Positions 53,145-60,558 of a stretch of 64,000 bases of DNA are shown here, in pieces (the stretch's first letter is position 1; every line of letters starts with the position of its first letter). The translations under genes and the position numbers were made by a program. The stretch covers positions 4,154,001-4,218,000 of the forward strand of contig NZ_CP054923.1 of assembly GCF_013364215.1 (NCBI RefSeq). Reading direction: 5' to 3'. Source of the stretch: Verrucosispora sp. NA02020 (GTDB taxonomy: Bacteria; Actinomycetota; Actinomycetes; Mycobacteriales; Micromonosporaceae). The notes beneath the pieces are model-generated. The model made no database searches, had not been told where the DNA came from, and saw nothing but the letters and a program-made list of their open reading frames with translations.

Positions 53145-54209
53145 GTGATGCGAGGATCAGCGGCTGTCATCGGAGGCGGCGTGGGTGGGCTGGCGGTGGC
53201 GGTGGGACTGCTGCGCGCCGGGTGGACGGTGTCGGTGTTCGAGCGGGCGGCGGGGCTGCCCGGGACGGGTACCGGGTTGGGGATCTGGCCGTCGGCGTTG
53301 CGGGCGTTGGATCGGCTCGGTGTGGGTGCGCTCGCGCGGGAACGGGGTCGGGAGCAGCCGGACGGGGCGATGCGTCGCCCGGACGGGACGGTGATCGCCC
53401 GGTTGGACGTGGGGCGGATCCGTCGGCGGCACGGTGAGGGGGTGCTGCTGCTGTCCCGGCCGGCGTTGCTGGGTCTGTTGGCGGAGGCGTTGCCGGCGGG
53501 CACGGTGCGTTTCGGGGCGCCGGTGGCGGGTCCGGCCGAGCTGGGTGACGGGTACGACGTGGTGGTGGGCGCGGACGGGATCCGCAGCGCGACCCGGGTG
53601 GCGATGTTCGGTGATCGGTTCCCGCTGCGGTACTCGGGGGTGACGGCGTGGCGTGGCACGGTGCCGTTGGAGGTGGCCTCCGGTGGGGAGACGTGGGGTC
53701 CGGGGCGCAAGTTCGGGGTGACGCCGCAGGGTCCCGGGGTGGCGAACTGGTACGCGGCGGTGGCGGCGCCGGAGGGTTTCCGGCCGCCGGAGGGTGATCT
53801 GGCGGCGTTGCGGGGGTGGTTCGGTGACTGGCACGACCCGGTGCCGGCGGTGCTGGATCGCGTCGACGTGGCCGGGATGTTGCATCACGACGTGCACTAT
53901 CTGTCGCCGGTGCCGACGTACGTGCGGGGGCGGTGGGTGTTGCTGGGCGACGCGGCGCACGCGATGACGCCGGATCTGGGGCAGGGTGCCTGTCAGGCGT
54001 TGATCGACGCGGTGGCGTTGTCGGAGGCGTTGGCGGTGGAGTCGGACGTGTCGGCGGCGTTGGCCCGCTACGACGGGGTGCGGCGGGTGCCGACGCAGCG
54101 GATGGCGGCGATGGCGGTGCGGGCGGGACGGTTGGCGCAGGTGCGGCGGTTCACCGGGGTGCGGGACGTGGCGTTGCGGTGGGCGTTGGCGTTCGGTCCC
54201 CCGGGCTGA
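53145..54209 (+). CDS. FAD-dependent monooxygenase (salicylate hydroxylase-like)
   Basis: This 354-aa class A flavoprotein monooxygenase has the FAD-binding AVIGGGVGGLAVAVGLLRAGW at residues 7-27, VVGADGIRSATRVAMFG in the middle and VLLGDAAHAMTPDLGQGACQALIDA near residue 265. GTG 53145 lies 6 nt after its -10 box, suggesting a leaderless start; ATG 53148 is the next codon. Control by the divergent TetR suggests a small aromatic or quinone substrate, possibly an antibiotic. It is not closely similar to the other two FAD monooxygenases in the window. Confidence 0.9.
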   Translation: MMRGSAAVIGGGVGGLAVAVGLLRAGWTVSVFERAAGLPGTGTGLGIWPSALRALDRLGVGALARERGREQPDGAMRRPDGTVIARLDVGRIRRRHGEGVLLLSRPALLGLLAEALPAGTVRFGAPVAGPAELGDGYDVVVGADGIRSATRVAMFGDRFPLRYSGVTAWRGTVPLEVASGGETWGPGRKFGVTPQGPGVANWYAAVAAPEGFRPPEGDLAALRGWFGDWHDPVPAVLDRVDVAGMLHHDVHYLSPVPTYVRGRWVLLGDAAHAMTPDLGQGACQALIDAVALSEALAVESDVSAALARYDGVRRVPTQRMAAMAVRAGRLAQVRRFTGVRDVALRWALAFGPPG

Positions 54210-54338
54210 CGGTGGTGGTCGCGGCGTCGGGTGTGGAAGGCTACGGGTGACGCGACTGGCGGCACCGGGGATGGATAGGACCATCGGGGAGCTCGTCGTG
54301 GGGGTCGTCCGCCTGGGCCTCCACGATCGAGGTGAGCC

Positions 54339-55277
54339 ATGTCCACGACGTCGACGACGGCCCGGTTGTTGCCTGGTGGGCCGGTGGCGGAGCAGGTTCT
54401 GGTCGAGGTGGCCGAGGGTGTGGCGGCGTTGCGGGCGGCGGGGGTGACTCCGGCGTTGGCGACGGTGCTGGTGGGTGACGACAAGGCGAGCGCCGGTTAC
54501 ATCCGGATCAAGCAGCGGCAGGCGGCGGAGTTGGGCTTCGCGTCGCCGCACGTGCGGTTGCCGGGGTCGGCGTCGCAGGCGGATCTGCACGCGGTGGTGG
54601 CGGATCTGAACGCGGACCGGGGTGTGCACGGGGTGGTGGTGCAGCATCCGGTGCCGGGTGGGTTGGACTACGACCGGGCGTTGCAGGTGCTGGACCCGGA
54701 GAAGGACGTGGACGGGATGCATCCGGTGAACGTGGGGCGGTTGGCGCTCGGGCTGCCGGGGCCGGTGCCGTGTACGCCGGCGGGTGTGGAGGCGTTGTTG
54801 GCGTTCCACGGGGTGCCGGTGGCGGGTCGGGAGGTGGTGGTGTTGGGGCGCGGGGCGACGTTGGGGCGTCCGTTGGCGCTGTTGTTGGCGCAGAAGCGGC
54901 CGACGGCGAACGCGGCGGTGACGGTGGTGCACACGGGGGTGCCGGACTGGCCTCGGTATACGCGGCGGGCGGAGATCCTGGTGGCGGCGGCGGGGGTGCC
55001 CGGGATCGTGCGGCCGGATCATGTGCGGCCGGGTGCGGTGGTGGTGGGTGGTGGGGTGCGGTATGCGGGGCGCCGGTTGTTGCCGGATGTGGATCCGTCG
55101 TGTGGGCGGGTGGCGGGGGCGATCACGCCGCGGGTCGGTGGGGTGGGTCCGGTGACGGTGGCGATGCTGTTCCGTAACGCGGTGCGGGCGGCGGCGAGGT
55201 CAGCCGAGGTCGACCAGGAGGGGTCGGTGGTCGGAGATGGTGGCCAGCGGGGTCTGCACGGCGGTGACCGGTGGTAG
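54339..55277 (+). CDS. folD: methylenetetrahydrofolate dehydrogenase/cyclohydrolase, divergent
   Basis: FolD interconverts 5,10-methylene-, methenyl- and 10-formyl-tetrahydrofolate. Here it has 312 aa. The folate site is intact: ATVLVGDDKASAGYIRIKQ with the catalytic Lys, and PEKDVDGMHPVNVGRL. The NADP domain is unusual: GRGATLGRPLALLLAQK replaces GRSxxVGxP, and VVVGGGVRYAGRRLLPDVDPS replaces the common VDVGI loop. The last 78 nt overlap the convergent EEP gene and encode a non-conserved tail. ATG 54339 follows GAGGTGAG. It may be a second, specialised FolD. Confidence 0.9.
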   Translation: MSTTSTTARLLPGGPVAEQVLVEVAEGVAALRAAGVTPALATVLVGDDKASAGYIRIKQRQAAELGFASPHVRLPGSASQADLHAVVADLNADRGVHGVVVQHPVPGGLDYDRALQVLDPEKDVDGMHPVNVGRLALGLPGPVPCTPAGVEALLAFHGVPVAGREVVVLGRGATLGRPLALLLAQKRPTANAAVTVVHTGVPDWPRYTRRAEILVAAAGVPGIVRPDHVRPGAVVVGGGVRYAGRRLLPDVDPSCGRVAGAITPRVGGVGPVTVAMLFRNAVRAAARSAEVDQEGSVVGDGGQRGLHGGDRW

Positions 55278-55979
55278 GCGGTGCAGGTCCTGTCGGTCGG
55301 CGAGGATGTGGTCGAGTTGGACGCGGGGTTGCCCGGCGGGGTAGGTGGGGCGGCGGCCCAGGGGGTGCCAGCGGGACACCAGGCGGGTGGCCCAGGTGGG
55401 CAGGTTGAGGTCGCCGAGCAGGATGCGGGGTGCGGGCAGGGCGCGTAGGACGCGGACGGCCTGGCGGAGTTGGCGGATGTTCCAGCCGGGCACGAAGGAC
55501 AGGTGGGTGGCGGCGACGGTGAGGGGCCCGTGCGGGGTGTCCAGGACGGCGGCGAGGACGACGCGGGGTTCGTCGTGCAGCAGGATGAGGCCGCCGCGGG
55601 GGCCGGGTGCGTAGACCGGGGACCGTACGGGTGCCGGGCGTAGGCGGGTGACGTGCCAGCTGCTGACGGGGTGGCGGGAGATCAGGCCGACGCCGTAGCA
55701 GGGTTCGCCGTGGCCGTCGCCGTCGTGGGTGAGGGGGCGGAACGCTTCGCCGGGGGTGCCGACGACGGCGGCGGCGAAGCGGTGTTCGGTGGCGCCGAGG
55801 GCCTGGGCGGCGATGGCGGTGAGGTCGTGGTTGCCGCTGCGGGACTGGTCGCGGTCGACTTCCTGGAGGGCGAGGACGTCGGCGTCGAGGGCGGTGACGG
55901 CGGCGGCGAGGCGGGCGGGGTCGACGAGGCCGTCGGTCAGGGACCGGCCGTGCAGCAGGTTGAACGTGGCCAGGCGCAC
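55200..55979 (-). CDS. endonuclease/exonuclease/phosphatase (EEP) family protein
   Basis: This 259-aa metal-dependent phosphoesterase has the EEP fold: MRLATFNLLHG, DVLALQEVDRDQ with the metal Glu, THLSFVPGWNIRQLRQ, LLGDLNLP and the closing SDHRPLLVDL. There is no signal peptide or membrane segment. Substrates in the family range from DNA to sphingolipids and phosphoinositides; none can be assigned. ATG 55979. It is convergent with folD, overlapping its last 78 nt. Confidence 0.9.
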   Translation of the reverse strand: MRLATFNLLHGRSLTDGLVDPARLAAAVTALDADVLALQEVDRDQSRSGNHDLTAIAAQALGATEHRFAAAVVGTPGEAFRPLTHDGDGHGEPCYGVGLISRHPVSSWHVTRLRPAPVRSPVYAPGPRGGLILLHDEPRVVLAAVLDTPHGPLTVAATHLSFVPGWNIRQLRQAVRVLRALPAPRILLGDLNLPTWATRLVSRWHPLGRRPTYPAGQPRVQLDHILADRQDLHRLPPVTAVQTPLATISDHRPLLVDLG

Positions 55980-56015
55980 CGTGTCACCTTATCGACGCCG
56001 TGGCACAGTTGCCCG

Positions 56016-56102
56016 ATGCTGCGGGTGTTGTTCTGTTCGGTGCTGGTGTTCGTGGCGGTGGGTGCGGTCGGGGTGTGGTTGCGGCGGCGTCGGGGCCGGT
56101 GA
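56016..56102 (+). CDS. possible 28-aa membrane microprotein
   Basis: A short frame encodes MLRVLFCSVLVFVAVGAVGV followed by WLRRRRGR, one hydrophobic helix with a positively charged end. Such sequences are typical of single-span microproteins. It lies alone in the gap between divergent genes. No ribosome site is visible and I cannot compare it with other genomes, so it may be fortuitous. Confidence 0.25.
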   Translation: MLRVLFCSVLVFVAVGAVGVWLRRRRGR

Positions 56103-56154
56103 GGCTGGCCACAGGTGGCGGCGTCGGTCGTCTCGGGGTGGGAAGAATGCCGCC

Positions 56155-56934
56155 GTGGATCTGGATCCGTCGACTGTCGCGCTGCTGCTGACCGCTGCCG
56201 TGTTGGCCGGTTGGGTGGACGCGGTGGTGGGTGGCGGCGGGTTGTTGTTGTTGCCGGCGTTGTTGGTGGCGGCGCCGGGGATGCCGCCGGCGACGGCGTT
56301 GGGCACGAACAAGTTGGCGGCGATCGCGGGGACGTCGGCGGCGGCGGTGACGTATGCGCGGCGTACTCGTGTCGACTGGGCGGTGGTGGGGCCGGCGGCG
56401 GTTCTGGCGGTGTTGTGCGCGGGGGTGGGTGCGGCGTTGGCGGGGGCGGTGCCGCCGTCGGCGTACCGGCCGGTGGTGTTGGTGGTGTTGGTGGCGGTGG
56501 CGGTGTTCGTGGTGGCGCGGCCGAGGTTGGGGGTGTCGGCGTCGCCGGGGCGGCGTACCCGGGTGCGGGTCGTGGTGGCGGTGCTGGTGGCGGGGGTGGG
56601 TATCGCGTTGTACGACGGGTTGATCGGGCCGGGTACGGGCACGTTCCTGGTGGTGGCGTTCACGGCCCTGGTGGGGGCGGATTTTCTGCACGGGTCGGCG
56701 ATGGCGAAGGTGGTGAACGCGGGGACGAACGCGGGGGCGTTGGCGGTGTTCGCGGTGACGGGGCATGTGTGGTGGCTGTTGGGTGCGGCGATGGCGGTGT
56801 GCAACGTCGTGGGCGCGATGGTGGGTGCGCGGATGGCGTTGCGGCGGGGTGCGGGGTTCGTGCGGGGGGTGTTGTTGCTGGTGGTGGTGGCGTTGGTGGC
56901 GAAGTTGGGCTACGACCAGTGGCGGGCGGGGTGA
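56155..56934 (+). CDS. TSUP (TauE/SafE) family permease
   Basis: This 259-aa membrane protein has about eight helices in two repeats. WVDAVVGGGGLLLLPALL and ALGTNKLAAIAGTSAAAVTY make up the first, and YDGLIGPGTGTFLVVAFTALVG with AKVVNAGTNAGALAVFA the second. Family members export sulfite, sulfoacetate or other organic anions. GTG 56155 (VDLDPSTVALLL) is preceded by GGGAAG. It starts a co-directional run with two acetyltransferases, although the functions look unrelated. Confidence 0.9.
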   Translation: MDLDPSTVALLLTAAVLAGWVDAVVGGGGLLLLPALLVAAPGMPPATALGTNKLAAIAGTSAAAVTYARRTRVDWAVVGPAAVLAVLCAGVGAALAGAVPPSAYRPVVLVVLVAVAVFVVARPRLGVSASPGRRTRVRVVVAVLVAGVGIALYDGLIGPGTGTFLVVAFTALVGADFLHGSAMAKVVNAGTNAGALAVFAVTGHVWWLLGAAMAVCNVVGAMVGARMALRRGAGFVRGVLLLVVVALVAKLGYDQWRAG

Positions 56935-56967
56935 GCGGCGCGACGCGGCGCGTGTGATCATCGGCGG

Positions 56968-57744
56968 GTGTCGGTGCGCGCGGAACACGACCGGGCCGTC
57001 CTGGCGGGTCTGTTGGGGCGGGATCCTCGGCTGCACGCGTACGAGTTGGGTGATCTGGACGATTTCTTCTGGCCGTACACGTCGTGGTTTCGGCGTGGGG
57101 ACGCGGTGGTGTTGCTGTATCACGGTGCGGTGTCGCCGACGTTGGTGGCGTTGACGCGGCCGGGCGGGGTGGCGGCGGTGTCGGCGTTGCTGGGTGAGGT
57201 GGTGCCGGTGTTGCCGGCCCGGTTGGAGGCGCACCTGTCCCCCGGTGTGGAGGTGGCGTTGGCGGGGGCGTTCGAGGTGACGTCGTCGGGGACGCATCTG
57301 AAGATGGCGTGGACGGATCCTTCCCGCGCGGTGGGGGTGTCGCCGGCGGGGGTGGTGTTGGGGCGGGCGGATCTGCCTCGGCTGCGGGAGTTGTACGCGG
57401 TCGCGTATCCGGGGAACTGGTTCGACGCGCGGATGGTGGACACCGGCCGGTACGTGGGGGTCAGTGACGGTGAGCTGTTGGTGGCGGTGGCGGGGGTGCA
57501 TGTCTTCTCCCCCACGTATCGGGTCGCGGCGATCGGGAACGTGACGACGCGGCCGGGGTGGCGGGGTCGGGGGTTGGCGGCGGCGGTGGTGACGCGGCTG
57601 TGCGAGGTGTTACGGGCCGACGTGGACCATGTGACGTTGAACGTGAAGGCCGACAACGGGGCGGCGGTGCGGTTGTACGGGCGGTTGGGGTTCACCCGGG
57701 TGGCCGAGTACGGCGAGTTCCGGCTGCGCGCCGGTGGCCGCTGA
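56968..57744 (+). CDS. GNAT-family N-acetyltransferase (two-domain)
   Basis: This 258-aa protein is twice the size of one GNAT domain. The N-terminal 130 residues form a degenerate half. The C-terminal half has the acetyl-CoA motif NVTTRPGWRGRGLAAAVVTRL and the closing LNVKADNGAAVRLYGRLGFTRV. It resembles the DUF4081/FR47-like GNAT group in Actinobacteria. Substrate unknown. GTG 56968, 33 nt after the TSUP gene. Confidence 0.88.
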   Translation: MSVRAEHDRAVLAGLLGRDPRLHAYELGDLDDFFWPYTSWFRRGDAVVLLYHGAVSPTLVALTRPGGVAAVSALLGEVVPVLPARLEAHLSPGVEVALAGAFEVTSSGTHLKMAWTDPSRAVGVSPAGVVLGRADLPRLRELYAVAYPGNWFDARMVDTGRYVGVSDGELLVAVAGVHVFSPTYRVAAIGNVTTRPGWRGRGLAAAVVTRLCEVLRADVDHVTLNVKADNGAAVRLYGRLGFTRVAEYGEFRLRAGGR

Positions 57745-57778
57745 TTGTCGGTGGCGGTGGTGCCCGGTGGCCGGGATG

Positions 57779-58363
57779 ATGACGCGCGTGTCTCAGGTGA
57801 TTCTGCGTACCGCGCGGTTGGTGTTGGCGCCGTTGGCGGATGTGCATCTGCCTGATGAGGTGGCGTTGGACGCCGACGCGGAGGTGATGCGGTTCCTGGG
57901 GCCGGTGCGGTCGGCGGCGGAGGTGGCGCGGTGGCACCGGGAGCGGTTGGCGGTGGCGCGGCGGTCGCCGGGGTTGGGGTTCTGGGCGGGGTCGGTGGAC
58001 GGTGAGTTCGTCGGGTGGTGGCTGTTGGAGCCGCCGTCGCGGGCCGATCAGGGGCCGGTGACGGGTCAGGCCGAGTTGGGGTACCGGTTGGCGCGGCGGT
58101 TCTGGCGTCGGGGTCTGGCGTCGGAGGGGGCCCGGGAGTTGATTCGGTACGGTTTCGCCGACCTGGGGTTGTCGCGGATCTTCGCCGAGACGATGGCGGT
58201 CAACGTGGGGTCGCGGGCGACGATGGCGGCGGTGGGGATGCGTCACGTGCGGACGTTGCACCTGCCGTGGCCGGATCCGTTGCCGGGTGCGCAGGCCGGT
58301 GAGGTGGAGTATGCGATCACCCGGGACGAGTGGGTGGCGGGTGGGTCAGGCGCGGCGGGGTGA
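57779..58363 (+). CDS. GNAT acetyltransferase, RimJ/RimL type
   Basis: This 194-aa GNAT protein of the Acetyltransf_3 (RimJ/RimL) type begins ILRTARLVLAPLADVHL. GQAELGYRLARRFWRRGLASEGARELIRYGF is the acetyl-CoA-binding region, and the family Asn-x-x-S is seen in AVNVGSRATMAAVGM. It may acetylate a ribosomal N-terminus, an aminoglycoside-like amine or another small molecule. ATG 57779 is used; ATG 57776 is directly before it. Its end overlaps the convergent peptide deformylase gene by 18 nt. Confidence 0.88.
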   Translation: MTRVSQVILRTARLVLAPLADVHLPDEVALDADAEVMRFLGPVRSAAEVARWHRERLAVARRSPGLGFWAGSVDGEFVGWWLLEPPSRADQGPVTGQAELGYRLARRFWRRGLASEGARELIRYGFADLGLSRIFAETMAVNVGSRATMAAVGMRHVRTLHLPWPDPLPGAQAGEVEYAITRDEWVAGGSGAAG

Positions 58364-58852
58364 GTCGAAGCGGCCGGCGCGGATCTCCCGCAGGGCGCGG
58401 CGGCGGACGTCGCCGCGCAGGGTGTCGACGTAGAGGCGGCCGGCGAGGTGGTCGGTCTCGTGTTGCAGGGCGCGGGCGAGGAATCCGCTGCCGGCGATGG
58501 TGAGGGGTTCGCCGTGCTGGTCGTAGCCGTGTGCGGTGGCGTGCAGGGCGCGGGGGGTCGGGAAGTACAGGCCGGGGATGGACAGGCAGCCCTCGTCGTC
58601 GTCCTGTAGGTCGTCGGAGAGTTCGAGGGTGGGGTTGATCATGTGGCCGCGGTGGCCGTCGGCGTCGTAGACGAACACCTGGGCGTTGACGCCGATCTGG
58701 GGTGCGGCGACGCCGGCGCGGCCGGGTGCGCCGAGCAGGGTGTCCATCAGGTCGGTGACCAGGGCGCGTAGGTCGGCGTCGAAGCTGGTGACGGGTTCGC
58801 TGGGGGTGCGTAGCACCGGGTCGCCGATGATTCGGATGTCCCGCATGGTCAT
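58346..58852 (-). CDS. def: peptide deformylase
   Basis: Peptide deformylase removes the formyl group from nascent proteins, using Fe2+ or Zn2+. The protein has 168 aa with all three motifs: GVAAPQIG (variant of GxGxAAxQ), EGCLSIPG and the metal-binding HETDHLAG. Actinobacteria often encode two or more Def; this one may be accessory, as it is not next to fmt. ATG 58852 (MTMRDIRIIG) is used, ATG 58846 is possible. It lies 10 nt downstream of pabB on the same strand. Confidence 0.94.
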   Translation of the reverse strand: MTMRDIRIIGDPVLRTPSEPVTSFDADLRALVTDLMDTLLGAPGRAGVAAPQIGVNAQVFVYDADGHRGHMINPTLELSDDLQDDDEGCLSIPGLYFPTPRALHATAHGYDQHGEPLTIAGSGFLARALQHETDHLAGRLYVDTLRGDVRRRALREIRAGRFDSPRRA

Positions 58853-58862
58853 GTCGGCAAGG

Positions 58863-60113
58863 TTATCGGTCGGTGGTGCCGGTGGTGGGGCGGCCGGGGC
58901 GGTCGGGTCGGGGCGGGTCGAGGGTGGCGCGGACCGGGGCGGTCTTGGCGGCGGCTTCGGCGACTTCGGCGTGCGGGTCGCTGTCCCAGGTGATGCCGCC
59001 GCCGGCCCAGACGTGCAGGGCGTGGCGGTCGGTGGCGGCGGTGCGGATGGTCAGGCCGAGGTCGAGGTGGTCGGGGCCGATCCAGCCGAGGGCGCCCATG
59101 CCGGCGCCGCGGCCGACGGGTTCGAGGGCGGCGATGTGGTGCAGGGCGGCGAGTTTGGGGGCGCCGGTGACGGAGCCGCCGGGGCAGACGGCGCGGAGCA
59201 GGTCGGCCAGGCCGAGTCCGTCGGCGACGTCGGCGCGGACGGTGGATTCGGCCTGCCACAGGTCGCACCAGCGGCGTACGGCGAACAGGTCGTCGACGCG
59301 GACGGTGCCGGTGCGGGCGACGCGGGCCAGGTCGTTGCGTTCCAGGTCGACGATCATGATGTGTTCGGCGCGTTCCTTGGCGGAGGTGAGCAGGTCGGCG
59401 CGGCCGGCGGCGGTGGCGGGGCGGGTGCCTTTGATAGGGCGGGTGGTCAGGGTGCCGGCGCGGACCTCGACGAGGGTTTCGGGGCTGGCGCAGCCGATGG
59501 CCCAGCCGTCGCCGGTGAGGACGCCGCCGTAGCGGGCGCCGGGGAGGCGGCCGAGGCGGGCCAGGGCGGGCCGGGGGTCGCCGCGGTAGGGGGCGGCGGC
59601 GTGGCCGACGACGTTGACCTGGTAGACGTCGCCGTGGCCGATGGCGGTGCGGACGGCGCGGACGGCGTCGGCGTGTTCCTCGGGGGTCCAGCTCTCGGTC
59701 CACGGGCCGCGCCACCACGTCCCGCTGGTGGTGGGGGTGGTGGGGGTGTCGGTGTGGCCGTAGACGACGACGGCGATCTCGGGCAGGTCGGCGGGGTTGG
59801 CGGCGCCGGGGGTGCCGCCGGCGAGCAGGGCGCCGGCGGCGGCGGAGACGTAGAGGGCGGCGCCGCAGACGGGGTCGTCGGGGTGGTGGGGGCGGGTGGG
59901 GCGGGCCAGGTCGTGTCGGGGCAGGCCGTGGGCGGCGAGGAAGTCCTCGACGGCGGTGGCGGGGTCGCCGCCGTCGGTGGGGTGCCACTGCCAGCGGGCG
60001 CGTTCGACGCGGCGGCCCCGGCAGGGTGGGGGCGCGGCCGGGGGGTCGTACGGTGACGGATCGACCACCGTCTGTGGGAGCGCTTCCACAACGTCTGGTT
60101 GGTGGTGGCTCAT
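58863..60113 (-). CDS. pabB: aminodeoxychorismate synthase component I
   Basis: This 416-aa chorismate-binding enzyme makes 4-amino-4-deoxychorismate for folate. Family blocks are IGHGDVYQVNVVGH, GWAIGCASPETLVEV, RPIKGTRPATA with the conserved Lys, SAKERAEHIMIVDLERNDLARV and PGGSVTGAPKLAALHHIAALEP. The glutaminase partner (PabA) is not adjacent. ATG 60113 (MSHHQPD) is chosen, but the first 40 residues are Pro-rich and poorly conserved, so a later start is possible. Together with folD the window carries two folate-pathway genes. It probably forms an operon with def. Confidence 0.9.
   Translation of the reverse strand: MSHHQPDVVEALPQTVVDPSPYDPPAAPPPCRGRRVERARWQWHPTDGGDPATAVEDFLAAHGLPRHDLARPTRPHHPDDPVCGAALYVSAAAGALLAGGTPGAANPADLPEIAVVVYGHTDTPTTPTTSGTWWRGPWTESWTPEEHADAVRAVRTAIGHGDVYQVNVVGHAAAPYRGDPRPALARLGRLPGARYGGVLTGDGWAIGCASPETLVEVRAGTLTTRPIKGTRPATAAGRADLLTSAKERAEHIMIVDLERNDLARVARTGTVRVDDLFAVRRWCDLWQAESTVRADVADGLGLADLLRAVCPGGSVTGAPKLAALHHIAALEPVGRGAGMGALGWIGPDHLDLGLTIRTAATDRHALHVWAGGGITWDSDPHAEVAEAAAKTAPVRATLDPPRPDRPGRPTTGTTDR
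60073..60090. promoter_or_regulatory. LacI/CebR-like palindrome at the pabB 5' end
   Basis: TGTGGGAGC-GCTTCCACA is an 18-bp palindrome with one mismatched pair, very like the CebR operator TGGGAGCGCTCCCA. It lies inside the first codons of the annotated pabB frame, so either the true start is further on or the site is chance. Confidence 0.3.
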
Positions 60114-60191
60114 CCGTTCAGCGGATTTCCCACGGACCACGCACACTTCCGCTCGATGCACCATGCGTTTGCTTGGTACTGTGCGTCACTG

Positions 60192-60208
60192 GTCATGTGA
60201 ACCATGAC
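60192..60208 (+). promoter_or_regulatory. inverted repeat upstream of the DUF5999 gene
   Basis: GTCATG-TGAAC-CATGAC is a perfect 6-bp dyad ending 28 nt before the DUF5999 start, in the gap divergent to pabB. It may be an operator; no regulator is identified. Confidence 0.35.
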
Positions 60209-60236
60209 ACAGTGCCCCCACAGTCCGGAGAACCCG

Positions 60237-60437
60237 ATGTGCCAGCACCAACCCACCTGTCCCTCCGCCGAAGCCACCGACCGGGAAGCTGCCAAGGTCA
60301 TCGCCTGCTTCCGTGAACAGGGCTGGAGCCTGCTCTGCAACGGCGTCATCGTTTTCGAGGACACCGGCGAGCTGCTGCCCGACGGCAGCAGCATCGCACC
60401 GCACCGCGGCCCCGCCCGACACGCCCTCGCCGCCTGA
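60237..60437 (+). CDS. DUF5999 family small protein
   Basis: This 66-aa protein matches the small conserved actinobacterial family DUF5999. It starts MCQHQPTCPSAEATDREAAKV, with two Cys and His that could bind metal, and ends with the invariant-looking WSLLCNGVIVFEDTGELLPDG. Its function is unknown. ATG 60237 is preceded by CCGGAG at 7 nt. The frame is open further upstream, but conservation as I remember it begins at this Met. Confidence 0.85.
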   Translation: MCQHQPTCPSAEATDREAAKVIACFREQGWSLLCNGVIVFEDTGELLPDGSSIAPHRGPARHALAA

Positions 60438-60465
60438 CCTGGTCACGATCCGTCACGACTCTTCC

Positions 60466-60520
60466 CGCGTCGACCCAGGCTAGTCCCCACCAGGGGGGCC
60501 GTCACGACCAGGTCGACGCG
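60466..60520. terminator. stem-loop between the DUF5999 gene and gcvP
   Basis: CGCGTCGACC (60466-60475) and GGTCGACGCG (60511-60520) are perfect inverted copies, with a smaller CCCC...GGGG hairpin between them. GACCTGGTC (60436-60444) also has its complement at 60506-60514, so alternative folds are possible. The region separates convergent genes. Confidence 0.55.
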
Positions 60521-60558
60521 ACGCCGGGGCGGCAGCGACCGCCCCGGCGCGGCTGCCG

